NCBI RefSeq assembly: GCF_018140925.1
Contig: NZ_CP073315.1
Location: 3,534,001 to 3,598,000, forward strand
Source: Psychrobacillus sp. INOP01
Lineage (GTDB): Bacteria > Bacillota > Bacilli > Bacillales_A > Planococcaceae
Length of the DNA: 64,000 nt
Direction of reading: 5' to 3'
Shown: piece by piece, positions 49,599 through 58,452 of the stretch
Layout of the letters: every line of letters starts with the position of its first letter
How positions within the stretch are numbered: the stretch's first letter is position 1
Position numbers and translations under genes: made by a program
The notes under the pieces: model-generated
What the model was told of the DNA's origin: nothing
Seen by the model: the letters and a program-made list of their open reading frames with translations, nothing else
Database searches by the model: none

Positions 49599-50627
49599 AT
49601 GAGCTTTTTTAAAAAATTCAAAGAGAAAATGTTAGGTTCTACGCCAGAATCGGAAGAAACAGTTTCGATTACAAATAAGTTTAAGGAAGGGCTTTCCAAA
49701 ACAAGGAACCAATTTACGTCAAAGGTAAATGATTTAGTTGCCAAATATCGTAAAGTGGACGAAGACTTTTTTGAGGAACTGGAGGAAATTTTACTTCAAG
49801 CAGATGTGGGTTTCGAAACAGTTACAGAATTGATGGATTCTTTACGATTTGAAGTACAACGCAAAAACATTAAAAATACTTCTGGAATTCAATCGGTCAT
49901 TTCTGAAAAATTAGTAGAAATTTATAAAGCTGGAGAGGACGACATAACGGAACTTCAACTAGAAGAAAAAGGATTGTCTGTTATTTTGTTTGTCGGAGTA
50001 AACGGCGTTGGTAAAACAACGACTATCGGCAAACTCGCCCATCGTCTAAAAGGGGAAGGGAAAAATGTCATGCTAGCGGCGGGAGATACTTTCCGTGCTG
50101 GGGCAATCGAACAGCTTCAAGTCTGGGGAGATAGAGTAGGAGTCGAAGTCATTAAACAATCTGAAGGCTCAGATCCTGCTGCTGTTATGTATGACGCTGT
50201 AAGAGCCGCTAAATCACGTGGTGTCGATGTCTTAATCTGTGATACAGCAGGTAGATTGCAGAACAAAGTAAACTTAATGAATGAGCTTGAAAAAATTCAT
50301 CGGGTAATTTCTCGTGAGATACCTGATGCTCCGCATGAAGTGCTACTAGCTCTTGATGCTACTACAGGGCAAAATGCACTTGTTCAAGCACAAACATTTA
50401 AAGAAGTAACAAATGTGACGGGAATTGTATTAACTAAGCTAGACGGTACTGCAAAAGGTGGTATAGTGCTCGCGATACGCAATAAACTTCATATCCCAGT
50501 AAAATTTGTTGGTCTAGGAGAACAGATGGATGATTTACAACCATTTGATGCCGAGAAGTATGTATATGGACTTTTTGCTGATGGATTAGAATTAGAAGAA
50601 GAAAAAGGGGAAGAGTCAGACAAGTAA
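49599..50627 (+). CDS. ftsY: Signal recognition particle receptor FtsY
   Basis: GTPase receptor that docks SRP-ribosome complexes on the membrane. It has 342 residues: short N-terminal A region, N domain, then the G domain with G-V-N-G-V-G-K-T-T-T (about 132-141), D-T-A-G-R-L and T-K-L-D-G-T-A-K-G-G. The partner Ffh is encoded two genes downstream. AAAAGGAG precedes the start. Confidence 0.96.
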   Translation: MSFFKKFKEKMLGSTPESEETVSITNKFKEGLSKTRNQFTSKVNDLVAKYRKVDEDFFEELEEILLQADVGFETVTELMDSLRFEVQRKNIKNTSGIQSVISEKLVEIYKAGEDDITELQLEEKGLSVILFVGVNGVGKTTTIGKLAHRLKGEGKNVMLAAGDTFRAGAIEQLQVWGDRVGVEVIKQSEGSDPAAVMYDAVRAAKSRGVDVLICDTAGRLQNKVNLMNELEKIHRVISREIPDAPHEVLLALDATTGQNALVQAQTFKEVTNVTGIVLTKLDGTAKGGIVLAIRNKLHIPVKFVGLGEQMDDLQPFDAEKYVYGLFADGLELEEEKGEESDK

Positions 50628-50633
50628 TTTTAC

Positions 50634-50662
50634 TTGACAGAAGTATCTTCTCTTACTAAACT
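50634..50662 (+). promoter_or_regulatory. Probable sigma-A promoter of ylxM-ffh
   Basis: TTGACA (50634-50639), 17-base spacer, TAAACT (50657-50662). The predicted transcript would start near 50669 and carry the structured element 50675-50860 as its leader. Confidence 0.6.
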
Positions 50663-50674
50663 ATAGTATGACAG

Positions 50675-50860
50675 GTGATTTGCGTGTGAAAGACATCCAC
50701 GTAATCACTAGCCTCCGGCAGATGTCACAGATTTTGAAAGGTTTTAAAAGGATGTTAGCCTAAATACGTCGCATCCATGCGACAACGGCTAAACTGACCT
50801 GCATCACGCAGGACCTAGCACAATTCAAAATCTGGACGCAATTACGCTGTGGCGTAGTTG
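50675..50860 (+). repeat. Structured leader repeat, copy B (upstream of ylxM)
   Basis: Five or more stems can be drawn: GTGATTTGCGTG with CACGTAATCAC (50675-50708); CAGATTTTG (50728-50736) with CAAAATCTG (50826-50834); TTAGCC with GGCTAA enclosing GTCGCAT/ATGCGAC (50755-50792); CCTGC with GCAGG (50798-50812); CAATTACGC with GCGTAGTTG (50839-50860). The part from GCCTCC (50711) on is related to copy A at 3113-3203, with stems 1 and 2 changed on both sides so pairing is kept. No known RNA family is recognised. Confidence 0.65.
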
Positions 50861-50881
50861 ATATGGTAAGGAGAGATGGAA

Positions 50882-51211
50882 ATGATTGAAAAAACAACTC
50901 GTATGAATTTTCTCTTCGATTTTTACCAGGCTTTATTAACAGATAAACAAAGAAGCTATATGCAACTTTATTATTTAGATGATTTATCCCTTGGAGAAAT
51001 TGCGGAAGAATATACTATTTCTAGGCAGGCAGTATATGACAATATACGTCGAACTGAAGCTATGTTAGAAGAGTATGAAGAAAAACTTAGTCTATTTTCT
51101 AAATTTCAACGTAGACAAGAAACTGTAGAACAACTGCTTTCTCTTGTAAAAGATCAATCATCTGAAAAAGAACTGATTCAACTCATTAATCAATTAAAAG
51201 AATGGGATTAG
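50882..51211 (+). CDS. ylxM: YlxM, sigma-like helix-turn-helix protein (UPF0122)
   Basis: Family protein always next to ffh; homologues modulate SRP GTPase or targeting. It has 109 residues. The N-terminal half resembles region 4 of sigma factors: [12 protein letters not shown], then [10 protein letters not shown]. Charged helical C-terminal half. The start chosen is ATG 50882, properly spaced from AAGGAGAG; ATG 50876 is too close. It lies 13 bases before ffh. Confidence 0.93.
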   Translation: MIEKTTRMNFLFDFYQALLTDKQRSYMQLYYLDDLSLGEIAEEYTISRQAVYDNIRRTEAMLEEYEEKLSLFSKFQRRQETVEQLLSLVKDQSSEKELIQLINQLKEWD

Positions 51212-51224
51212 GAGGCGAGCGAGC

Positions 51225-52580
51225 ATGGCATTTGAAGGATTAGCTGAGCGACTCCAAGGCACACTTCAGAAAATAAAAGGTAAAGGGAAAATTTCTGAAG
51301 CCGATGTAAAAGAAATGATGAGAGAAGTTCGATATGCACTTCTTGAGGCAGACGTTAACTTAAAAGTAGTAAAAGAATTCGTCAAAAATGTATCGGATCG
51401 TGCCGTTGGGCAAGACGTGATGAAAAGTTTAACTCCTGGTCAACAGGTTGTTAAAATCGTTAAAGATGAATTGACGGAGCTGATGGGGGGAGAACAAAGT
51501 CAAATTTCTTTCTCTACTAGACCTCCAACAGTTATTATGATGGTCGGTTTGCAAGGCGCAGGGAAAACAACAACAACAGGTAAACTGGCCAATGTTCTGC
51601 GTAAAAAGTATAATAAAAAGCCATTATTGGTTGCTGCGGATATTTATAGACCGGCGGCTGTTCAGCAACTGCAAACCATTGGGAAACAGCTTTCACTACC
51701 TGTGTTTGCATTAGGAACAGATATTTCTCCTGTTGAAATAGTCAAACAGGCTATGGAGCAAGCTAAGGAAGAACATCATGATGTAGTTATTATAGATACT
51801 GCAGGACGTCTTCATATTGATGAGACACTTATGCAAGAGTTAAAGGATATCCGTGCGATTAAAGAACCTGATGAGGTGTTTTTAGTTGTAGATGCAATGA
51901 CTGGACAGGATGCGGTCAATGTAGCGAATAACTTTAATGAAGCTATAGGCATTACTGGTGTCGTTTTAACGAAGCTAGATGGAGACACACGCGGTGGTGC
52001 TGCACTATCTATCCGTTCCGTTACTCAAAAACCGATTAAATTTGTCGGGATGGGTGAAAAAATGGATGCGTTAGAGCCCTTCCACCCGGAACGAATGGCT
52101 TCTCGAATTTTAGGTATGGGCGATATGATGTCACTGATCGAAAAAGCCCAGGCAAATGTCGATGAAGAGCGAGCGAAGGAATTAGAAGAAAAATTCCGTA
52201 CGCAGAGTTTTACATTTGATGATTTCTTAGAGCAAATTGGCCAAGTGAAACAAATGGGACCTTTAGACGAAATTCTAAAAATGCTTCCAGGTGCAGGTAA
52301 AATCAAAGGATTGGAAAATGCGAAGGTGGATGAAAAACAGATGGATCGTGTAGAAGCCATCATATATTCTATGACTACGCAAGAAAAAACAACTCCTGAG
52401 ATAATTAATGGACCAAGAAAAAAGAGAATTGCTAAAGGATCTGGTACATCTATTCAAGATATAAACAGATTACTGAAACAATTTGAAGACATGAAAAAAA
52501 TGATGAAACAAATGACCAACATGCAACAAAAAGGCAAGAAAAAGATGAAATTGCCTGGTCTAGACTCATTGTTTAAGTAA
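51225..52580 (+). CDS. ffh: Signal recognition particle protein Ffh
   Basis: GTPase that with SRP RNA binds signal peptides and delivers ribosomes to FtsY. It has 451 residues: N domain, G domain with G-L-Q-G-A-G-K-T-T-T (about 107-116), D-T-A-G-R-L and T-K-L-D-G-D, and a Met-rich M domain from about 300 ending in repeated M-M-K-Q-M-T-N-M-Q-Q. GGAGGCGAGCGAGC precedes the start. Confidence 0.97.
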   Translation: MAFEGLAERLQGTLQKIKGKGKISEADVKEMMREVRYALLEADVNLKVVKEFVKNVSDRAVGQDVMKSLTPGQQVVKIVKDELTELMGGEQSQISFSTRPPTVIMMVGLQGAGKTTTTGKLANVLRKKYNKKPLLVAADIYRPAAVQQLQTIGKQLSLPVFALGTDISPVEIVKQAMEQAKEEHHDVVIIDTAGRLHIDETLMQELKDIRAIKEPDEVFLVVDAMTGQDAVNVANNFNEAIGITGVVLTKLDGDTRGGAALSIRSVTQKPIKFVGMGEKMDALEPFHPERMASRILGMGDMMSLIEKAQANVDEERAKELEEKFRTQSFTFDDFLEQIGQVKQMGPLDEILKMLPGAGKIKGLENAKVDEKQMDRVEAIIYSMTTQEKTTPEIINGPRKKRIAKGSGTSIQDINRLLKQFEDMKKMMKQMTNMQQKGKKKMKLPGLDSLFK

Positions 52581-52607
52581 AAAATATAGGGTGTTAAGAA
52601 AAAACAC

Positions 52608-52946
<339 letters not shown>

Positions 52947-52960
52947 TCGGAGGGGACAAT

Positions 52961-53194
52961 GTGAAGCAGCTGATCGAAGCAATCGTTAAACCGATAGTTG
53001 ATTATCCAGAAAATGTGAAGGTTGAAAAAGATGAAAGTGTAAACCGTATAGTTTATAAACTTTCTGTTCATCCTGAAGATATGGGAAAAGTAATTGGCAA
53101 ACAAGGGCGTGTCGCGAAAGCAATTCGTACAATTGTTTACTCAGCAGCAGGCAGTCACCAAAAGAAAAAAACATATGTCGACATATTAGATTAA
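52961..53194 (+). CDS. khpA: RNA-binding KH-domain protein KhpA (YlqC)
   Basis: Small RNA-binding protein that in relatives pairs with KhpB/Jag and affects cell size and division. It has 77 residues with the KH signature G-K-V-I-G-K-Q-G-R (about 47-55). The start is GTG 52961 with TCGGAGGGGAC upstream. It is separated from rimM by 630 bases of repeats, whereas in B. subtilis the genes are closer. Confidence 0.93.
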   Translation: MKQLIEAIVKPIVDYPENVKVEKDESVNRIVYKLSVHPEDMGKVIGKQGRVAKAIRTIVYSAAGSHQKKKTYVDILD

Positions 53195-53283
53195 AGGGAG
53201 AACAATTTGTTCTTCCTTTTTTGATAGGTCAGAAAACTTTATACTACTCAGTACACTGGGTTCATGGGACTTAAATTAATGAA

Positions 53284-53425
53284 ACTACTGATTTCCGTTT
53301 CAGGTGGACGCTTTCCGTGGGGTGAGCGATGAGCTATCACCGTCGCTAGCGCGTCGATGTGATATCTCATCTGTCTCACTCATCCCACTGGAGTCGCCAC
53401 CTTTCACTACAATCAATATAATGTG
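53284..53425 (+). repeat. Modular palindromic repeat, copy 4
   Basis: GATTTCCGTTTCAGGTGGAC then GCTTTCC at the left, GGAGTCGCCACCTTTC then ACAATCAA at the right. The inner arms GAGCGATGAGCTATCACC and GATGTGATATCTCATC are complementary in part, so the core folds into a long hairpin. Confidence 0.72.
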
Positions 53426-53456
53426 TAGTACCCAACAAGAAGATTAAGCATAGCTT

Positions 53457-53755
53457 GTCGCTTAGATGATAAGATGTTCAAATTTTTAGTGATCAATTCA
53501 AATTCCTTGTAATCTTTTTTTAATCAGAAATGCTATCCAATGATAGATGAAGAAAGCAGAATTAAATTTATTTTTATACAATTAGTATAGAGACAGCCTG
53601 CTTATTTATGTGATATTGTATTCAACTTTCCTTATTAATAAGTGGTTATTATTGATTGTAGCGCAGGTCGGCGACTCCAGTGGGACAGCACGAGGGAGAG
53701 ACTACAGGCTCGACTGTGCCCACGGAAAGCGTCCGACCGGAGAGGAAATCAATGG
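53457..53755 (-). repeat. Modular repeat, copy 5, with about 200-base extension
   Basis: The palindromic module (53655-53755) reads GCGCAGGTCGGCGACTCC to GGAAAGCGTCCGACCGG, the reverse orientation to copy 4. The 200 bases before it share patches with 62885-63097, including an exact 19-mer beginning TATCCAATGATAG (53534-53552). Confidence 0.65.
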
Positions 53756-53824
53756 CATTTCTATGTTTTTGTTCTTAAAAACCTGGTTTTTTTGCCCGGT
53801 TTATCATACAAGGAGGTAATCTTA

Positions 53825-54343
53825 ATGGAATGGTTTAATGTAGGTAAGATAGTAAATACACATGGTATTTGGGGAGAGGTTCGAGTGATCTCTACTACGG
53901 ACTTTGCAGACGAACGCTACGAGGTTGGAAGCGAATTAGCTCTACATAAAGCTGATGGTTCAAAACCAATTATCGTTAAAGTGGCAAGCCATCGTCAACA
54001 TAAGAACTTTGATTTATTAACTTTTGAAGGATATTCATTGTTGAAGGATGTTGAAGCATTTCGAAATGCAATTTTAAAGGTTTCTGAAAAATATCTTTCA
54101 GAATTAGAAGAAAATGAATTCTATTTTCACGAAATTATTGGCTGCACAGTAGTATCTACTGAAGGTGAAATCATTGGAACAATATCGGAAATTATTCAAA
54201 CGGGTGCTAACGATGTTTGGACCGTCCGACCTGAAAAAGGGAAAAAAGACCACTATATTCCATATATCGAGGACATAGTGAAATCAATTGATATTGAAAA
54301 CAAGAAAATCACAATTGAAGTAATGGATGGTTTACTGTCATGA
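53825..54343 (+). CDS. rimM: 16S rRNA processing protein RimM
   Basis: Assists 30S head assembly by binding S19. It has 172 residues: an N-terminal RimM domain ([16 protein letters not shown] at the start) and a C-terminal PRC-barrel (about 97-172, with G-A-N-D-V-W-T-V and Y-I-P-Y-I). The start chosen is ATG 53825 after ACAAGGAGGTAATCTTA; the frame extends to 53642 through repeat DNA and is rejected. ATGA overlap with trmD. Confidence 0.95.
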   Translation: MEWFNVGKIVNTHGIWGEVRVISTTDFADERYEVGSELALHKADGSKPIIVKVASHRQHKNFDLLTFEGYSLLKDVEAFRNAILKVSEKYLSELEENEFYFHEIIGCTVVSTEGEIIGTISEIIQTGANDVWTVRPEKGKKDHYIPYIEDIVKSIDIENKKITIEVMDGLLS

Positions 54344-55071
54344 TGAGCATTCACATTCTTTCTCTTTTTCCGGAGATGTTTACAGGTGTATTTAATTCAT
54401 CGATTTTGAAAAAGGCTCAAGAAAAGAATGAAGTAGCGATAAATGTAGTAAACTTTCGTGATCACTCTGGCAATAAACATCATCAAGTTGATGACTATCC
54501 TTATGGTGGGGGAGCTGGAATGGTGTTGAAGCCAGAACCTATTTTTAATGCAGTAGAGGCTCTTCCGCCGAGTCAGGGGACAAGTAGACGCATTATTCTT
54601 TTATGTCCGCAGGGAGAGCGTTTTACGCAGAAAAAAGCAGAAGAACTAGCACGAGAAGAAGAACTTGTTTTTATTTGTGGTCATTACGAGGGCTATGATG
54701 AACGAATTCGAGAGCATTTAGTGACGGATGAAATTTCCATAGGAGATTTTGTTTTAACAGGTGGCGAGCTCGCAGCTATGACTGTTGTGGATAGCGTTGT
54801 GAGATTATTGCCGAATGTACTAGGTAATGCAGAATCGCATGAAAAAGATTCTTTTTCTACTGGTTTGCTTGAGCATCCTCATTATACCCGTCCAGTGGAA
54901 TTCCGAGGTTTTAAAGTTCCAGACGTTTTAATATCTGGAAACCATGCTGCAATTGATAAGTGGCGCAAAGAACAATCATTAAAAAGAACTTACATGCGCA
55001 GACCGGATTTATTGGAGCAGATAAAATTAACTTCCGATGAGGAGCGTTTATTAAAAGAAATAAAAAGATAG
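54340..55071 (+). CDS. trmD: tRNA (guanine37-N1) methyltransferase
   Basis: Methylates G37 next to the anticodon and prevents frameshifts. It has 243 residues, with a knotted SPOUT fold: [12 protein letters not shown] (about 50-61) and [12 protein letters not shown] bind S-adenosylmethionine. The start may be ATG 54340, overlapping the rimM stop, or the next ATG at 54343. Confidence 0.96.
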   Translation: MMSIHILSLFPEMFTGVFNSSILKKAQEKNEVAINVVNFRDHSGNKHHQVDDYPYGGGAGMVLKPEPIFNAVEALPPSQGTSRRIILLCPQGERFTQKKAEELAREEELVFICGHYEGYDERIREHLVTDEISIGDFVLTGGELAAMTVVDSVVRLLPNVLGNAESHEKDSFSTGLLEHPHYTRPVEFRGFKVPDVLISGNHAAIDKWRKEQSLKRTYMRRPDLLEQIKLTSDEERLLKEIKR

Positions 55072-55080
55072 TAATAATTA

Positions 55081-55109
55081 TTGCATCCAATAATTAGTTG
55101 TGTTATATT
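55081..55109 (+). promoter_or_regulatory. Probable sigma-A promoter of rplS
   Basis: TTGCAT (55081-55086), 17-base spacer, TATATT (55104-55109), only 10 bases after trmD. Confidence 0.65.
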
Positions 55110-55129
55110 TTACTATGTACTTTTATGAA

Positions 55130-55187
55130 AAGTACTGATTTTGGGTGTTCCGCTGCAACAGCAACTGTGTGTAAGAGCATTCTACAG
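55130..55187 (+). promoter_or_regulatory. Probable ribosomal protein L19 leader RNA
   Basis: The segment before rplS contains TGTTCCGCTGCAACAGCA and GTAAGAGCATTC, which I recognise as resembling the L19 leader found before rplS in low-GC Gram-positives. Such leaders are thought to let L19 repress its own synthesis. The resemblance is by memory of the motif, not by alignment. Confidence 0.45.
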
Positions 55188-55201
55188 AAGGAGAGAAAAT
55201 G

Positions 55202-55546
55202 ATGCAAAACATTATTTCAGAAATCACTAAAGAACAATTACGTTCAGACCTTCCTACATTCCGTCCAGGGGACACAGTTCGTGTTCACGTTAAGGTTGTT
55301 GAGGGAACTCGCGAACGTATCCAAATGTACGAAGGTGTTGTAATTAAACGTCGTGGTGGCGGAATCAGCGAAACTTTCACAGTTCGTAAAATTTCATCCG
55401 GTGTTGGTGTTGAACGTACATTCCCTGTACACACACCAAAAATTGCAAACTTAGAAGTTACTCGTCGTGGTAAAGTTCGTCGTGCTAAATTGTACTACTT
55501 ACGTGACCTACGCGGTAAAGCAGCTCGTATTAAAGAGCGTCGTTAA
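55202..55546 (+). CDS. rplS: 50S ribosomal protein L19
   Basis: Large-subunit protein near the 30S interface, 114 residues. [12 protein letters not shown] and [15 protein letters not shown] are family hallmarks. The start chosen is ATG 55202, 8 bases after AAGGAG; ATG 55199 just before is possible. Own promoter, probable leader and terminator make it a single-gene unit. Confidence 0.96.
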   Translation: MQNIISEITKEQLRSDLPTFRPGDTVRVHVKVVEGTRERIQMYEGVVIKRRGGGISETFTVRKISSGVGVERTFPVHTPKIANLEVTRRGKVRRAKLYYLRDLRGKAARIKERR

Positions 55547-55557
55547 TAGCAAAAGTA

Positions 55558-55606
55558 AATGTTGTAGCAAGAGTGTTTCTACTTTTGCTACAACATTTTT
55601 TATTTT
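55558..55606 (+). terminator. Rho-independent terminator after rplS
   Basis: AATGTTGTAGCAA (55558-55570) pairs with TTGCTACAACATT (55585-55597), followed by TTTTATTTTG. Confidence 0.92.
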
Positions 55607-56055
55607 GACTATGATCAAGAATTTCAAAAAAATGGAATTCATATTAAATGTACATAATAGATTCAATAGAAGGTAATCTCTATACAGCTCGTGTTAGAGA
55701 TTACTCTTGTTAATGAATTTAGCCAAGTATTGAAAATGAATCACAGTTTCTAAGTCATATCAAAAGGGTAGCAATTCTCTTATGATCGTTATTTGCTTGG
55801 ACATTTCAAATACTTGTGTTAATAAGTATATTACTCGCTCCTAATGCTGATTCACTTGCGAAACTGGAAAATTATCTATAATTTTAGGGCATTATCGGTG
55901 AAGAGGTGAAGAGTTTCACACAGGGGACAATGTGGTCAATCTTGAAAATTTATGTTTGGCTCTTAGATAGTGCATATCTGTATAGCAAGCATAATTACTA
56001 AGCATGCTACATATAAACAAAACACACAAACAACGAGAAAAATGGACATTTGTTT
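55607..56055. other. About 450 bases between rplS and the sipS promoter
   Basis: No gene is seen. It contains heptamer array 3 (55790-55882). The rest is AT rich with no recognised motif. Confidence 0.65.
55790..55882. repeat. Heptamer array 3: four units at exact 21-bp spacing, with cap
   Basis: In the complementary orientation to array 1: TATTTGC (55790), TACTTGT (55811), TACTCGC (55832), CACTTGC (55853), each 21 bases apart. The last is followed by the cap GAAACTGGAAAATTATC (55860-55876), which matches the cap of array 1 read in reverse. Confidence 0.7.
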
Positions 56056-56084
56056 TTGCTTGAAAAGAGTTTTCCTTGTACAAT
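56056..56084 (+). promoter_or_regulatory. Probable sigma-A promoter of sipS-rbgA
   Basis: TTGCTT (56056-56061), 17-base spacer, TACAAT (56079-56084). Confidence 0.6.
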
Positions 56085-56112
56085 AAAGACAATAACTAAA
56101 GGGGGCAAGTTG

Positions 56113-56673
56113 ATGGAACAAGTAAAAAAAGAAAAGAATGAATTATGGGAGTGGTCAAAAGCTCTATTAATTGCTTTTGGGCTAGCAGCAATAATTCGCT
56201 TCTTTTTATTTACACCTATCGTAGTAGACGGAGAATCGATGATGCCTACTTTAAAAAATGGAGATCGTATGGTTGTTAACAAAATCGGCTATATGGTTGG
56301 TGAGCCAGATCGATACGACATAGTAGTATTTCATGCCCCAGAGCAAAAGAATTACATTAAGCGTGTCATAGGGCTCCCTGGTGATCATGTTGAGTATAAA
56401 AATGATCAGTTATACATTAATGGAAAAGCAATGGATGAACCCTATTTAGATCAATACAAAAGTGAAATAACGGAAGGTACACTTACAGATGATTTCACTT
56501 TAAAAGAGATTACTCAGGAGGAAGAAATTCCTAAAGGATATATTTTTGTTATGGGAGATAACCGAAGATATAGTAAAGACAGTCGACATATCGGCCTGGT
56601 TGCTATTGATGAAGTTATTGGTAATACAAATATTGTTTTTTGGCCTCTGAATGAAATTGGTTTTATTAAGTAA
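56113..56673 (+). CDS. Type I signal peptidase
   Basis: Membrane serine protease that removes signal peptides from secreted proteins. It has 186 residues: one N-terminal membrane segment (about 15-36), catalytic Ser42 in D-G-E-S-M-M-P-T and Lys83 in [11 protein letters not shown], then M-G-D-N-R. The start chosen is ATG 56113 after AAAGGGGGCAAGTTG; the frame back to 56050 passes through the promoter. Sip-type; which paralogue cannot be told. Confidence 0.95.
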   Translation: MEQVKKEKNELWEWSKALLIAFGLAAIIRFFLFTPIVVDGESMMPTLKNGDRMVVNKIGYMVGEPDRYDIVVFHAPEQKNYIKRVIGLPGDHVEYKNDQLYINGKAMDEPYLDQYKSEITEGTLTDDFTLKEITQEEEIPKGYIFVMGDNRRYSKDSRHIGLVAIDEVIGNTNIVFWPLNEIGFIK

Positions 56674-56687
56674 AAAGGAGGTGCACT

Positions 56688-57539
56688 ATGACAATTCAAT
56701 GGTTTCCTGGTCATATGGCCAAAGCAAGAAGAGAAGTAACAGAAAACTTAAAATTAGTAGATATCGTTTTTGAATTAATAGATGCACGTTTACCGCTATC
56801 ATCTAGAAATCCAATGATAGATGAGGTTATACATCAGAAAACGAGATTACTCATATTAAATAAAATGGATATGGCAGATGAAACGCAAACTAAAAAATGG
56901 ATTGCCTATTTCGAGGAAAAAGGACATCCTGCAGTGGCGATTAACTCTTTAGAGGGAAAAGGTCTCCAAACTGTATTTAAGGCAGCAAAAGAGCTGTTAA
57001 AGCCTAAATGGGACCGCATGAAGGACAGAGGTATAAAACCTAGAGCGATACGTGCAATGATTGTTGGTATACCTAATGTAGGAAAATCAACTCTAATTAA
57101 CCGATTTGCAAAGAAAAATATTGCGAGAACAGGTAATACCCCTGGTGTAACGAAAAGGCAACAATGGATCAAAGTAGAAAAAGAAATTGAATTGCTTGAT
57201 ACTCCTGGTATTCTATGGCCGAAATTTGAGGATCAGCAGGTCGGGTATAAGCTTGCTCTTACTGGTGCTATTAAAGACGCGGTGATCAATATGGAGGATT
57301 TAGCGGTTTACGGCTTAAATTTTTTGCAGGAACACTATCCAAAAAGGATGGAAGACCGTTATCAGGTGAAAGAAGTCAGCGAAGATTTGGTGGAAACGTT
57401 TGACCATATTGGTAAGTTAAGAAGATGTTTTTCAAATGGTGGAGAAATAGATTACGACCAAGTGGCGGAGCTAATTGTACGAGACGTTCGTAATCTTCAT
57501 CTAGGTAGATTAACATTTGATTTTGTGGAAGAATATTAA
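56688..57539 (+). CDS. rbgA: Ribosome biogenesis GTPase RbgA (YlqF)
   Basis: Essential in B. subtilis for late 50S assembly. It has 283 residues, a circularly permuted GTPase: G4 N-K-M-D (58-61) precedes G1 G-I-P-N-V-G-K-S-T (about 127-135) and G3 D-T-P-G. The N-terminal W-F-P-G-H-M-A-K-A and a C-terminal ANTAR-like domain are typical. AAAAAGGAGGTGC precedes the start. Confidence 0.96.
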   Translation: MTIQWFPGHMAKARREVTENLKLVDIVFELIDARLPLSSRNPMIDEVIHQKTRLLILNKMDMADETQTKKWIAYFEEKGHPAVAINSLEGKGLQTVFKAAKELLKPKWDRMKDRGIKPRAIRAMIVGIPNVGKSTLINRFAKKNIARTGNTPGVTKRQQWIKVEKEIELLDTPGILWPKFEDQQVGYKLALTGAIKDAVINMEDLAVYGLNFLQEHYPKRMEDRYQVKEVSEDLVETFDHIGKLRRCFSNGGEIDYDQVAELIVRDVRNLHLGRLTFDFVEEY

Positions 57540-57550
57540 GCAAACATACT

Positions 57551-57590
57551 ACCCTTTTTGCCAAATGGTAAAAAGGGTTTTCTCTTTTTA
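57551..57590 (+). terminator. Rho-independent terminator after rbgA
   Basis: ACCCTTTTTGCCA pairs with TGGTAAAAAGGGT, followed by TTTCTCTTTTT. Confidence 0.87.
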
Positions 57591-57623
57591 AAAGAAGCAT
57601 TCACTGTTTGTGAAATTATTCAA

Positions 57624-57629
57624 TATAAT
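57624..57629 (+). promoter_or_regulatory. Probable -10 element for rnhB
   Basis: A consensus TATAAT; a weak -35 TTCACT (57600-57605) lies 18 bases upstream. Confidence 0.4.
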
Positions 57630-57677
57630 ACATAATTGTCGATACATAGATTAAGAAATAGAAAGAATGTGAGAGAA

Positions 57678-58448
57678 TTGTTAAGTTTAAAAGAGATCAA
57701 AGACAAATTGGAACAATCAACGGGCTCGGAAGCCTGGATAACTGAATTAGAACAGGATGAACGAATTGGTGCTCGAAAACTATGGACAAGCTGGAAAAGA
57801 AAACAACAGCTACTTCTACTAGAACGTCAATCGCATGAAGAAAAAGTCGTCTTCGATAGAAGTTATTGTTCTCAAACAAATGATTTAGTGGCAGGAGTAG
57901 ATGAAGCCGGTAGAGGACCTTTAGCTGGACCAGTAGTGACAGCGGCTGTAATACTTCAAAATAATACAGAGGATTTAATAGGTCTTGATGATTCTAAACA
58001 ATTGTCACGAAAAAAGCGAAATGAATTAGCTGAATGTATTAAGCGAAATGCAATTGCGTATTTCATTCACTTTCAATCAGTTGAAAAAATAGATCAACTC
58101 AATATTTATGAAGCAACTAAACAATCCATGACAGAGGCTGTATTAAGTCTAAAAACAAGACCAAATGTTGTTTTAGTAGATGCAATGAATTTGCCAATCG
58201 ATATCGAAGCTCATTCCATTGTAAAAGGTGATGCACAAAGCTTAGCAATTGCAGCGGCGTCCATATTAGCAAAAACGGCTCGAGACGAATACATGGACCA
58301 ATTACACGAGCAATTTCCAATGTATTTATTTAACAAACATGCAGGCTATGGCACAAAGCTACATATCGAAATGATCGAACGGTACGGCCCAACCCCGCAT
58401 CATCGAAAGACTTTCGAACCGATTAAATCTATATTAAGAATGAGGTGA
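57678..58448 (+). CDS. rnhB: Ribonuclease HII
   Basis: Removes ribonucleotides from DNA and RNA of RNA-DNA hybrids. Acidic active-site motif V-D-E-A-G-R-G-P-L-A-G-P, plus L-V-D-A-M and the downstream G-D-A-Q-S region. An N-terminal helical extension (about 75 residues) precedes the catalytic core, as in Bacillus RnhB. About 256 residues from TTG 57678, chosen because L-S-L-K-E-I-K-D-K-L aligns with the B. subtilis start; GTG 57669 or TTG 57636 in the same frame are alternatives and no strong ribosome-binding site decides. Confidence 0.93.
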   Translation: MLSLKEIKDKLEQSTGSEAWITELEQDERIGARKLWTSWKRKQQLLLLERQSHEEKVVFDRSYCSQTNDLVAGVDEAGRGPLAGPVVTAAVILQNNTEDLIGLDDSKQLSRKKRNELAECIKRNAIAYFIHFQSVEKIDQLNIYEATKQSMTEAVLSLKTRPNVVLVDAMNLPIDIEAHSIVKGDAQSLAIAAASILAKTARDEYMDQLHEQFPMYLFNKHAGYGTKLHIEMIERYGPTPHHRKTFEPIKSILRMR

Positions 58449-58452
58449 TAAC

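Larger units (their letters stand above)
53195..53824. other. 630 bases between khpA and rimM, mostly repeats
   Basis: Holds modular repeat copies 4 (53284-53425) and 5 (53457-53755). Frames here (for example 53610-53819 and the upstream extension of rimM) are translations of the repeat and have no family support. Confidence 0.7.

Noticed and set aside
53610-53824. 69-codon frame and long N-terminal extension of rimM
   Set aside because: Both translate a modular repeat; the RimM family start and a strong ribosome-binding site are at 53825.
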